Shown here: piece by piece, positions 1 to 8,758 of the stretch
Position numbering within the stretch: position 1 is the stretch's first letter
How the letters are laid out: each line of letters starts with the position of its first letter
From: Trogon surrucura
Taxonomy: Eukaryota; Chordata; Aves; Trogoniformes; Trogonidae
Direction: 5' to 3'
Assembly: GCA_020746105.1 (NCBI GenBank)
Contig: CM036658.1
Coordinates: 13,438,689-13,502,688 of the forward strand
Length of the DNA: 64,000 nucleotides
The notes under the pieces: model-generated
What the model saw: the letters and a program-made list of their open reading frames with translations, nothing else
Database searches by the model: none
What the model was told of the DNA's origin: nothing
Program-made: the position numbers and the translations under genes

Positions 1-1782
1 TTTTTCAAATACGTGGCAGATAAAACTAACACCAGAGGCAATGTAGGCCCACTGATGAATGAGGTGGGTGCCTTGGTGACAGAAGATACAGAGAAGGCAG
101 AGTTCCTGAATGCCTTCTTTGCCTCTGTCTACTCTGCCGGAGGCTGTCCTGAGGAGCCCCGTTCCCCTGAGGCCCCAGAGGAAGTCAGGGCAGTGGAGGA
201 GTTTGTTTTAGTCGATGAGGACGGGGTTAGGGACCAATTAAGCAATCTGGACATCCATAAATCCATGGGTCCAGACGGGATGCATCCACGGGTGCTGAGG
301 GAGCTGGCTGATGTCATTGCTAGACCACTCTCCGTCATCTTTGCCAAGTCTTGGGAGACGGGAGAGGTGCCTGAGGACTGGAGGGAAGCAAATGTCACTC
401 CAGTCTTCAAAAAGGGCAAGAAGGAGGACCCGGGTAACTATAGGCCGGTCAGCCTCACCTCCATCCCTGGGAGAGTGATGGAACGACTTATCCTTGGTGC
501 CATCTCAAGGCATATCAAGAATAAGAGGGTCATTAGAGACAGTCAGCATGGCTTCACCAAAGGGAAGTCGTGCTTGACTAACCTCATAGCCTTTTACGAG
601 GATATAACAAGGTGGATAGATGATGGCTGAGCGGTGGATGTGGTCTACCTTGACTTCAGTAAAGCATTTGACACAGTCTCCCACAGCATCCTTGCTGCTT
701 AACTGAGGAAGTGTGGTCTAGACTCTCGGGTAGTGAGGTGGACTGCGAACTGGCTAAGGGGAAGAAGCCAAAGAGTTGTGGTCAATGGGGCGGAGTCTGG
801 TTGGAGGCCTGCATCCAGTGGAGTCCCTCAAGGGTCGGTACTGGGACCAGTATTATTCAATATATTCATCAGTGACTTGGATGAGGGACTAGAGAGTACT
901 ATCAGCAAGTTTGCTGATGACACCAAGCTGGGAGGAGTGGCTGACATGCCAGAAGGTTGTGCTGCCATTCAGCGAGAGCTGGACAGGCTGGAGCGTTGGG
1001 CGGGGAAAAATTTAATGAAATATAACAAGGGTAAATGTAGGGTCTTGCATCTGGGTAGGAACAACCCCAGGTTCCAGTATAAGGTGGGGAATGACTTATT
1101 AGAGAGTAGTGTAGGGGAAAGGGACCTGGGAGTCTTGGTGGACAGCAGGATGACCATGAGCCAGCAGTGTGCCCTTGTGACCAGGAAGGCCAATGGCATC
1201 CTGGGGTGTATTAGAAGGGGGTTGGTTAGTAGGTCGAGAGAGGTTCTCCTTCCCCTCTACTCTGCCCTGGTGAGACCCCATCTGGAATATTGCGTCCAGT
1301 TCTGGGCCTCTCAGTTCAAGAAAGACAGGGAACTGCTGAAGAGAGTCCAGCACAGGGCAACTAGGATGATGAAGGGAGTGGAGCATCTCCCTTATGAGAA
1401 AAGGCTGAGGGAGCTGGGGCTCTTTAGTTTAGAGGAGACTGAGGGGTGACCTCATAAATGTTTACAAATACATAAAGAGTGAGTGTCACGAGGATGGAGC
1501 CAGGCTCTTCTCGGTGACAACCAGTGACAGGACAAGGGGTAATGGGCTGAAACTGGAACATAAGAGGTTCCGCTTAAACTCGAGAAGAAACTTCTTCTCA
1601 GTGAGGGTGACGGAACACTGGAACGGGCTGCCCAGGGAGGTTGTGGAGTCTCCTTCTCTGGAGACATTCAAGACCCGCCTGGACACGTTCCTATGTAGCA
1701 TTATCTAGGCGTTCCTGCTCTGGCAGGGGGATTGGACTTGATGATCTTTCGAGGTCCCTTCCAATCCCTAACATTCTATGAT
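1..1782 (+). mobile_element. CR1 LINE, 5' cut by window edge, 3' end intact
   Basis: A CR1-family non-LTR retrotransposon. It covers the end of the ORF2 endonuclease-RT linker, the whole reverse transcriptase, the C-terminal domain and the short 3' UTR. The 3' end has the CR1 hallmark: a GATGATCTTTCGAGGTCCC-like block followed by an ATTCTATGAT unit, and no poly-A tail. The element runs off the left edge of the window. Its last 580 bases are nearly the same as the CR1 at 8128-8758, so both come from one young subfamily. A Tc1-like transposon starts a few bases after its 3' end. Confidence 0.95.
13..1708 (+). pseudogene. CR1 ORF2 reverse transcriptase fragment, inactivated
   Basis: ORF2 reverse transcriptase, which in an active CR1 copies the element's RNA at the nicked target. 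Visible landmarks are [28 protein letters not shown], a YLDFSKAFD-type motif near 640-680, [10 protein letters not shown] near 822, and the catalytic FADD at 910-921. The frame is broken by TGA at 628-630 and by a TAA near 700. Near 1436 there is a deletion that, compared with the copy at 8128-8758, looks like 5 bases and shifts the frame. The C-terminal part then continues in another frame (1514-1708) to the normal CR1 stop. The upstream endonuclease lies outside the window. The product cannot be functional. Confidence 0.92.
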
Positions 1783-1787
1783 ATATA

Positions 1788-2658
1788 CAGTTGCAAGTAA
1801 AGGTACATGAACCTTTTGGAATTTCATGGTGTTCTGCGTTAATTTGTTATAAAATGTGATCTAGCTCTCATCTAAGTCAAAAGTATTGACAAATATAATG
1901 TGCCTAAAATAATAATGCAAAAACAATTCTGATCCTCCATGTCTTTATTGAACACACTCATTGGGCATTCAAAACATTAATGGAAAGAGTAAGTGAGCCC
2001 TTGTAATCAGTAACTGCTTTCCCCTGCCTTGGCAGCAATAACCTCAACCAGGTGCTTCCTGTAGCTGTGGGTCAGAGCTGCACATCATTCAGGAGGGATT
2101 TTAGCCCATTCTTCCTGATAGAACTTCTTTAGCTCTGTCATATACTTTGGACATCTCTTCAAGTCGTTCCGTAGCATCTCTGTTGGGTTGAGGTCTGGGC
2201 TCTGGCTTGGCCACTCCAAAAGGAGGATTTTGTTTTTCTGAAGCCATTCTGTTGTGGACTTGCCCCAGTGTTTTGGGTCGTTGTCCTATTGCATCACCCA
2301 ACATCTACAGAGTTTCAGCTGACGTACATTATCCTGAAGAATTTTTTTATACTTTGGGAATTCATCTGCCCCTCAATGCCTGCAAGCTGGCCAGGCCCTG
2401 GTGCAGCAAAGTGGGCCCAAATCATGATATTTCCTCCACCGTACATAATGTTTTCATGATGATATGCAGTGCATATCTTCAGGTGTGCAGCAATGTTCTT
2501 TGTAGGAAGTAGCACGGTCCTTCATGGTGTCCTGCCGTAGACACCCTGCTTGATTGATGTTTTACATACTGTAGACTCATGAACACAGATGTCAGCCAGT
2601 TCCAGTTATGCCTTCAACTCTTTGGCTATCACTCGGGGTCGTTTCTTTACCTCATTAA
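1788..2658 (-). mobile_element. Tc1/mariner-family DNA transposon, truncated
   Basis: A Tc1-like DNA transposon. Its left end reads TA then CAGTTGCAAGTAAAGGTAC at 1788, which fits a Tc1 terminal inverted repeat next to a TA target. Noncoding sequence and a transposase on the minus strand follow. The right side, carrying the start of the transposase, the upstream region and the second inverted repeat, is missing: at about 2659 the sequence passes straight into a reverse CR1. The terminal sequence and the transposase resemble the Tc1-like elements that are abundant in fish and lampreys. This resemblance is from memory and not from a search. Confidence 0.85.
2007..2658 (-). pseudogene. Tc1-like transposase, decayed
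   Basis: Remnant of a DDE transposase, which cuts and pastes the element at TA sites. Reading the minus strand, one frame gives a helix-turn-helix end near 2600-2658 (RPRVIAKEL). It then gives a glycine-rich IMIW...GPGQL block near 2350-2430, the second catalytic Asp in DNDPKH just below 2286, and the catalytic Glu in SPDLNPTEM near 2190. The frame ends at the TGA at 2007-2009. In-frame stops lie at 2286-2288 and 2085-2087. Near 2475 the frame jumps from the region before the first catalytic Asp to the region after it, so about a hundred bases including that Asp appear deleted. It is inactive. Open frames at 2101-2304 (-) and 2207-2512 (+) are shadows in other frames. Confidence 0.85.
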
Positions 2659-3213
2659 TGAATCATAGAACCATAGAATCACAGAATGCATTGGGTGGGA
2701 AGGGACCTTTAGAGGTTATCTAGTCCACCCTCTCTGCAGTGAGCAGTGACTTCTTTAAGTAGATCAGAGTAGACTAGATTGGTTCCAGTTGGAACATCTA
2801 GTCCAACTGCCTGACCTCTCTAGGGCTAACTCAGAGTTAAAACCTGTTAAGGGCATTGTCCAAATGCCTCTGAAACACTGTCAGAAGTAAGGATCCCCTC
2901 TAAGGACCTTGTTCCAGTGTTTGACTAGCTGCTCTGGAAAGAAAGACTTCTTAATAATCCATCTAAAATGCCCCTGCTGCAGCTTTGGACTGTTCTGAGG
3001 TGTCTTCTTGCTGGATACCAGGGAGAAGAGCTCAGCACCTCCCTCTCCACTTCGCCTCCTCAGGAAGCTGTAGAGACCGATGAGGTCACCTCTTAGCCTC
3101 CTTCTCTCCAAACTAGACCAAGCCAAATTCCTCAGCCCCTCCTCACAGGACATGCCTCCCCGTCCTTCCACCAGCTTTTTGGCCCTCCTCTGGATGCATT
3201 CAAGCACCTTCAA
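2659..3213 (-). mobile_element. CR1 LINE fragment, older subfamily
   Basis: The reverse complement of a CR1 3' end starts at about 2661 (AATCATAGAACCATAGAAT), followed by the 3' UTR and the ORF2 C-terminus. The minus-strand frame at 2881-3213 gives the conserved CR1 tail with LECIQRRA and LERRRLRGDL. Many substitutions set it apart from the young copies, and an extra stretch at about 2750-2830 is not typical. It is truncated in the 5' direction at about 3213, where another CR1 3' end begins. Confidence 0.9.
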
Positions 3214-3216
3214 AAA

Positions 3217-4999
3217 ATCACAGAATCAGAGAACTGGAGAATCACAGAATGTTAGGGATTGGAAGGGATCTTGAAAGATCATCTAGTCCAACCCCCAGCC
3301 AAAACAGGATCACCTAGAGTGGGACACACAGGAGCATGTCCAGGTGGGTTTTGAATGTCTCTAGATGTCGCAGGTTAGGGCTGGGCCGGCCACTAACACG
3401 GACAGACGCTCTCTAACCCACTCTTCCCCCCCACAAATGGGAAGAGAAAAGGGAATGAGGCAGAGAGACTTACAGGTGAGAGAAGAAAAAAACTAGAACA
3501 GCTTTAATGAAAATAAGAGAAATAATGGTAAAAAGATAAAAGTAAAGAACTATATAGAACTACAGATAGTAGCCCGATATCAAACCCGACTCCCTCCCCC
3601 GATAGCAATCCCCACTGGTGCTGCAGAACAGGAGGCACTGGGGCAGCCCCAGGCTCAGCGGCGGCGGGAGCTGGATACAGGGAGCTGGATTCGGGAACTC
3701 AGGATCCGGATCAAAAGCAGGAGGTCAGATGGAGTCCTCTCTGGACACCGGCCATTGCAGAAAAAAAGGGTGAAAAGGCCGAAACGGGGTGAACAAAAAG
3801 GCAAAAAGGGATGAAACTCCCGTGATCACTCAATTTATACTAGATATGACGTATATGGGATGGAATACTCTCGTTGGTCACCTGTCCTGTCTATTACCCC
3901 CCAGAGGTGCCACCTTTTACTTCCTTGTGCCCCCCTCTTACTAGCCGGCACCCCCAGCGTGGCACACCGGAGCCAGCAGTGGCCTTGGTCACTATAGGAA
4001 CAAGTGTAAGCAAGAACCTTTCTGCATCCCAGTCCCAGGCAGTGACTGTAAACATCAGGTGTTATCACTGCCAGTAGCACACACTGTCTGCAAAAACGTG
4101 CTGCTGACTTCAGAACGTGCAGCCTTTTAGAAGACACTAAACTGGAAAGTAAAAATCACTAAACAGGACTGGGTTTTTAGCTAAACCCAGGACACTAGAG
4201 AAGGAGACTCCACAACCTCCCTGGGCAGCCTGTTCCAGGGCTCTGTCACCCTCACAGTCAAAAAGTTTTTTCTAAAGTTTTTGTGGAACCTCCTGTGCTC
4301 CAGCTTGCACCCATTGCCCCTTGTCCTGTCATTGGACATCACTGAAAAGAGCCTGGCACCATCCTCGTGACACTCCCCTTTTACATATTTGTAAACATGA
4401 ATGAGGTCACCCCTCAGCCTCCTCTTCTCCAAGCTAAAGAGACCCAGCTCCTTCAGCCTTTCCTCATAAGGGAGATGTTCCACTCCCTTCACCATCTTTG
4501 TGGCTCTGCACTGGACTCTCTCAAGCAGTTTCCTGTCCTTCTTGAACTGAGGGGCCCAGAACTGGATACAATATTCCAGATGTGGCCTCAACAGACCAGA
4601 GTAGAGGAGCAGGAGGACCTCCCTCAACCTACTTGTTACTCCCCTTCGAATACACCTCAGGATGGCATTGGCCTTCTTGGCCACGAGGGCACATTGCTGG
4701 CCCCTTTCCCTTTTGTGGCTCTCCAACGAGTCAGTTCCCAACCTGTACTGGCACATGGGGTTATTCTTTCCTATTTGCAAGACTCTACACTTGCCCTTGT
4801 TGTATTTAATAAAATTTCTCCCTGATCCTCCACAAAATTTCTTTCCTCTCCAGTCTCTCTAGGTCTCTCTGAATGGTAACACAGCCTTCTGGTGTGTCAG
4901 CCAATCCTCCCAGTTTTGTGTTGTCAGCAAACTTGATGACAGTACCTCTAATCCCTTGTCCATGTCATTGAGGAATATATTGAATAACACTGGCCTCCA
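3217..4999 (-). mobile_element. CR1 LINE fragment, split by a solo LTR
   Basis: One CR1 copy on the minus strand in two pieces, 3217-3365 and 4195-4999. Removing the LTR at 3366-4194 with one copy of its CTAGA duplication rejoins a continuous CR1 sequence (TTGAATGTCT and GAAGGAGACTCC). It contains the 3' UTR, the ORF2 C-terminal domain (frame 4195-4780, with [18 protein letters not shown] and RRLRGDL) and part of the RT near 4890-4999, around a damaged FADD region. The 5' end is truncated at about 4999, inside the 3' part of the TOPORS-like pseudogene, so the CR1 appears to have landed in that gene. Confidence 0.9.
3366..4194 (-). mobile_element. Solo LTR of an endogenous retrovirus, 829 bp, with target duplication
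   Basis: A solo LTR in reverse orientation. Read on the minus strand it starts TGTCCTGGGTTTAG and ends CCTGCGACA, which is the usual TG...CA pattern. It is flanked on both sides by the same five bases, CTAGA (3361-3365 and 4195-4199), a perfect target-site duplication inside a CR1. No internal viral sequence is present, so the two LTRs of a provirus probably recombined. It is the same length as, and very similar to, the LTR at 38102-38930. Open frames inside it (3835-4137, 3874-4077) are not taken as genes. The family name is unknown to me. Confidence 0.9.
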
Positions 5000-5604
5000 G
5001 CAGCTGGACCAAGAGATCTTCATTGAGCCGGAAGAGGACCAGCATAGGCCTAAGGAGATCCTCCACCAGGGCTGCCCGTGATCTCTGGCCTCAAAAGAGG
5101 TGTCCCAGCTACTGGTGCACCCAGGTCAGGAAGGGCTGGAGGAGAGCTGGGTAGTTGTGGAAAAGGGAGGCCCAGGCACTGGGCCAGAAGCCACCCATGG
5201 CAGCTCTAGGCACCATCCATGCAGGCTGTGGCTTTGCCTCTGAAGGACTAGGGACAACTGGGCATCCAGGAGCTGCTCCCATCTGGTGGCCAAGGACTGG
5301 GGATGCTGCAAATGGTATGAGGATATGCTCCTTGAAGTCCTCCTGCACGGAATGTACAGTGGAGGTGATGCTCCTCCTGCAGAGGGAGCACTCAGGCTTT
5401 CTCTCAGCCCACTGCAGGATGGAGGGGTGGCAGAACTGGTGGAGGCATGACATCACGTAGCTGGCTTCCTCCCAGCTGTCCAGGCAGATGGGACAGCGGT
5501 TGTACAGCTCCCTGGCCATGCTCTCCTTGAGCTGTGGTGGGCTGGGGGGAGCTGGAGGTGTCGAGCCGTTCCTTCTCACCATCGCTGCAGCAGCAGCTGT
5601 CACA
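5000..5604 (-). pseudogene. TOPORS-like RING-finger gene, truncated and probably dead
   Basis: The open frame from ATG at 5582-5580 to TAG at 5109 codes for about 157 residues. It has a RING finger resembling TOPORS, an E3 ubiquitin/SUMO ligase: CPIC (Cys30, Cys33), Cys46, His48, Cys51, then CSLC (Cys65, Cys68), followed by a TOPORS-like HSVQEDFKE stretch. The sixth zinc ligand is a serine (Ser54), so zinc binding is doubtful. Beyond the TAG the same frame continues after another stop (about 5094) with gene-like residues (ALVEDLLRP), up to about 5000, where a CR1 starts. This says the TAG is a premature stop and the 3' end is lost. An upstream frame of GTG plus alanines (5603-5583) is probably untranslated: a splice-acceptor-like CTCTAG ends at 5605. 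It could be one of the TOPORS-like copies seen in many bird genomes, but this is recalled and not searched. Confidence 0.75.
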
Positions 5605-5726
5605 CTAGAGAAGGCAAAGAGGCCCCAGTCAGTGTCTGGTATGGGCAGGGGTGGAAGAAATGCCCAGGTCCCTCAAGAAGGAAACCCTCCCAGCTCCCCA
5701 GGATGGGGATTCCCCTCCCAGCTCAC
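5605..5726 (-). other. Possible intron of the TOPORS-like pseudogene
   Basis: Read on the minus strand, AGAG|GTGAGC at 5727/5726 is a good splice donor, and TGCCTTCTCTAG ending at 5605 is a good acceptor, giving an intron of 122 bp. If this is right, the copy was not made by reverse transcription of a spliced mRNA. The segment upstream of 5727 would be a 5' untranslated exon. This is inferred from splice-site shape only. Confidence 0.4.
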
Positions 5727-5981
5727 CTCTACTGCTGCGAGCACGTGTGCTGGGTGCCCCAGCTGCCTGAACCTGACAGGGCCAGGAATAATCGTGTGAC
5801 GGCTCTGGCATCGGACACAGAGAGCTGCAAGGTGCAACTCCCCAGTCTGTCCATCCACCAGTGCCAAGGCCTCCCTCAGCACTCCAGCCTTGCCTCCTGC
5901 TCAGCTGAAGTCTGGGCACAAACCAGCTGGGTGACATGTGGCGCCCCATCATAAGCAGCAAGGAGCCCCGTGTCACAATTC

Positions 5982-5994
5982 GTTGCTTGGTGAC
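5982..5994 (-). promoter_or_regulatory. X-box-like RFX binding site upstream of the TOPORS-like copy
   Basis: The minus strand reads GTCACC-A-AGCAAC. It matches the RFX X-box consensus (GTNRCC, spacer of 0-3, RGYAAC) at every position. It lies about 255 bases upstream of the proposed exon 1 donor, where a promoter would sit. RFX factors drive ciliary and testis genes. Function is inferred from the match alone. Confidence 0.35.
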
Positions 5995-7819
5995 ATCCCT
6001 TGGAGACAATAGAACCCATCCCTCAGGGATGTCACGGCCGGCCATCCTCACCCACAGTGCTTGCTCCTACAGTGCTGCGGCCCCAACACTGCGTCTGGGG
6101 TTAACCACAGCCCCACTGCCTGCTTCATCCCCCCATCTCTTGACTTGTGCTTGGCATTGGTGTTTCACACCCATCACTGAGGCCTCAGTCCTGTCTTCCC
6201 AGGGCTGCATGAGGTCACTCTGGCTGGGCTGGATGTCTCCAGGCACATATGGTGAGAGGGTTCCCTGGGTAATACCTTGTGCCTCCCTGGGAGGCTGCAG
6301 GACAAAGTCCCACAGGCTCTCCCCACTCCCCAGCCCTGATGGCTAGCCCTTTGGGCTCCCCTGATTCTTCTGAGAGTGAGTCACAGGCAGCACCTGGCTG
6401 CTCTTTGTGTGGGTTATTTGTAACTCTTCTTTCAAACGTGTGTGTGTTTGTGTGTGTATGGGAAAGTAATGGACACTTTAAATTGTGAGAGATCCAAAGA
6501 CATTTCAGATTCTTCTGAGTATCCATCAGAGGAGCACAAAGAACTGCACCTCACATGTACTCTGTTTTAAATCTGGCAAAATAATATTCAGAGGTGTTTT
6601 TTTTTTATAAACACATACTCACAATTGCATGCTAGCTAATTCAAATACCAACTTTTTTAAAGCTATATAGCATGAAACAGCAGCAACAACAAAAAAGATG
6701 ATGACATAATACTACTGAAATGCAGAAAGCAGTCAACCAGATTTACTGAGTAAAATCCTGGCAGTTCGGGAGTTTTGCCAAAAATTTTAGTAGGACCAGG
6801 ATTTCATTATTTGCATTCAGTGACAGAAGAAAAAGAGAAAAAGGATTAAATGTAAGGAAAATAGGGAAAGAAAATCCATACTCGTATTCAGCATACATAT
6901 AAATTCACACAGCTATGGATTTCATGTATGTCAACTATCAATGTTTGTCAACATGATTTAATATTTTTAATGCAGCCTTAAATTTATACACATAAGTGGA
7001 AAAACAAAGGTACACTGAGATAGGTGACTTTCCATGGCAGCAATTTTTTTCCAGTGTGGTATGAGAGTCTGGAGATTGAAGAAGGATTAATATTGAAAGG
7101 AAAAGGAACAGAAATTCTGATAAGTACCCTTTTTGTTTAAGAATACTATTACTAAGGAATATCTATGACTACATGAATAGAAGTATCCTACTCAGTAATT
7201 TTTGTCATTGTGGATGGTTATTTGTACTTAAGGACAGTGCTATCAAGGCCTGGTAAGTTATTTATTTGAAATAATCTGTCCATTATAAGACTGTTCTTTT
7301 CAATGTGAGCAAATTACCTTTGTCCTGCTTTGTGACTCACAAGATGGCTACTAGCTGCATGATGAGAGCATGAGCAGAACACATGAATTTTCTTCCTTGA
7401 GTTTATTTTTTTAATCTGCTATTGTTTTGACAGTGTGCCATTATCCTTCAACACAAAAGGTTCAGGGAAATATTGATTTATTTGTATATATGATGATTCA
7501 GTGATCCTTAAAAAAAGTTGTTTAGTCTTTGACAAAGAGGAGAACTTAGGTTCCTGGAGCAATTCCAGTTTTCTTCAGTCCCACAAGTTCCTAATAAGCT
7601 GGCAAATACTAGGAAGAAAAGGAGATCGGATCCACTGTCATGTCAAGAGAGAAGACTAGAGATGGAAGCCTGGTATCCATATATGAGACCATGAAAGAAG
7701 AAAAAGATATGCTGATTCCATTTTGGCCAACTCCCTGAGCAGTACAATGGGAATACAGTCCCATAGCTAGAAATATTAGAATGGGAATGTGTTGGTACAA
7801 GTGATTTTTCCTTATTGTC
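5995..7819. other. No gene seen; GT-rich patch, then AT-rich unique DNA
   Basis: The first 350 bases are GC-richer than the rest and continue the upstream flank of the TOPORS-like copy. A short GT-rich stretch lies at 6438-6460. From 6480 to 7819 the sequence is AT-rich with no convincing coding frame. The longest frames (for example 5936-6346 and 7609-7821) look like chance. Confidence 0.6.
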
Positions 7820-8043
7820 ATAGAATCATAGAATTGTCAGGGTTGGAAGGGACCTTAAAGATCATCTAGTTCCAACCGCCCCCATCATGGGCAGGGACAT
7901 CCCCCACTAGACCGTGTTGCCCAGAGCCCCATCCAGCCTGGCCTTGAAAACTTACAGAAATGGGTCTTCCACCACCTCTCTGGGCAACCTGTGCCAGTGT
8001 CTCACCACCCTCATGGTGAAGAACTTCTTCCTAACGTTCAATC
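7820..8043 (-). mobile_element. CR1 3'-end fragment
   Basis: Reverse CR1 3' end: ATAGAATCATAGAATTGTCAG, then GGTTGGAAGGGACC and the antisense of the C-terminal ORF2 tail, ending near CTTCTTCCTAACG. It is only about 220 bp long. With the + strand CR1 at 8128 it forms a tail-outward pair. The 242-codon plus-strand frame 7914-8642 runs through this antisense piece into the sense CR1 and is an artefact of the junction. Confidence 0.9.
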
Positions 8044-8105
8044 ACAAAGAAAAGCAAGTAGAAACTCTTGAGTCAAATACACCATGCTTTCACCTTGGTA
8101 GAGCT

Positions 8106-8127
8106 AGACAGTATTCTCTGTCTAGCA
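8106..8127. repeat. Perfect 8-bp inverted repeat at a CR1 5' junction
   Basis: CTAGACAG and CTGTCTAG surround a 6-base loop (TATTCT). The right arm ends exactly where CR1 similarity starts at 8128. It may mark the target site or a fold-back event at the truncated 5' end. Confidence 0.6.
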
Positions 8128-8758
8128 TCCTGGGGTGTATTAGAAGGGGGGTGGTTAGTAGGTCGAGAGAGGTTCTCCTTCCCCTCTACTCTGCCCTGGT
8201 GAGACCCCATCTGGAATATTGTGTCCAGTTCTGGGCCCCTCAGTTCAAGAAAGACAGGGAACTGCTGGAGAGAGTCCAGCACAGGGCAACTAGGATGATG
8301 AAGGGAGTGGAGCATCTCCCTTATGAGGAAAGGCTGAGGGAGCTGGGGCTCTTTAGTTTGGAGAAGAGGAGACTGAGGGGTGACCTCATTAATGTTTACA
8401 AATATATCAAGGGTGAGTGTCACGAGGATGGAGTCAGGCTCTTCTTGGTGACAACCAGTGACAGGACAAGGGGTAATGGGCTGAAACTGGAACATAAGAG
8501 GTTCCGCTTAAACTCGAGAAGAAACTTCTTCTCAGCGAGGCTGACGGAGCCCTGGAACAGGCTGCCCAGGGAGGTTGTGGAGTCTCCTTCTCTGGAGACA
8601 TTCAAGACCCGCCTGGACACGTTCCTGTGTAGCATAATCTAGGCATTCCTGCTCTGGCAGGGGGATTGGACTTGATGATCTTTCGAGGTCCCTTCCAATC
8701 CCTAACATTCTGTGATTCTATGATTCGATGATTCTATGATTCTATGATTCATATCACA
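8128..8758 (+). mobile_element. CR1 LINE, 5'-truncated, young copy
   Basis: It carries the last roughly 170 codons of ORF2 in one intact frame (ILGCIRRG ... TFLCSII, stop TAG at 8640-8642), the 3' UTR, and several tandem ATTCTATGAT-type units at 8708-8748. It is truncated downstream of the RT active site, so it codes only for the C-terminal domain. It is nearly identical to 1198-1782 but lacks that copy's frame-shifting deletion near 1436. Confidence 0.95.

Noticed and set aside
2207..2512. A 101-codon plus-strand frame in the Tc1 element
   Set aside because: It is antisense to the transposase remnant, which is recognisable on the other strand.
5629..6051. A 140-codon minus-strand frame upstream of the TOPORS-like copy
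   Set aside because: It crosses the proposed donor and intron and has no RING or other domain; it is better explained as promoter and untranslated sequence.
7914..8642. A 242-codon open frame on the plus strand
   Set aside because: It runs through an antisense CR1 piece, a short unique spacer and a sense CR1. Only the part from 8128 is a true CR1 frame.
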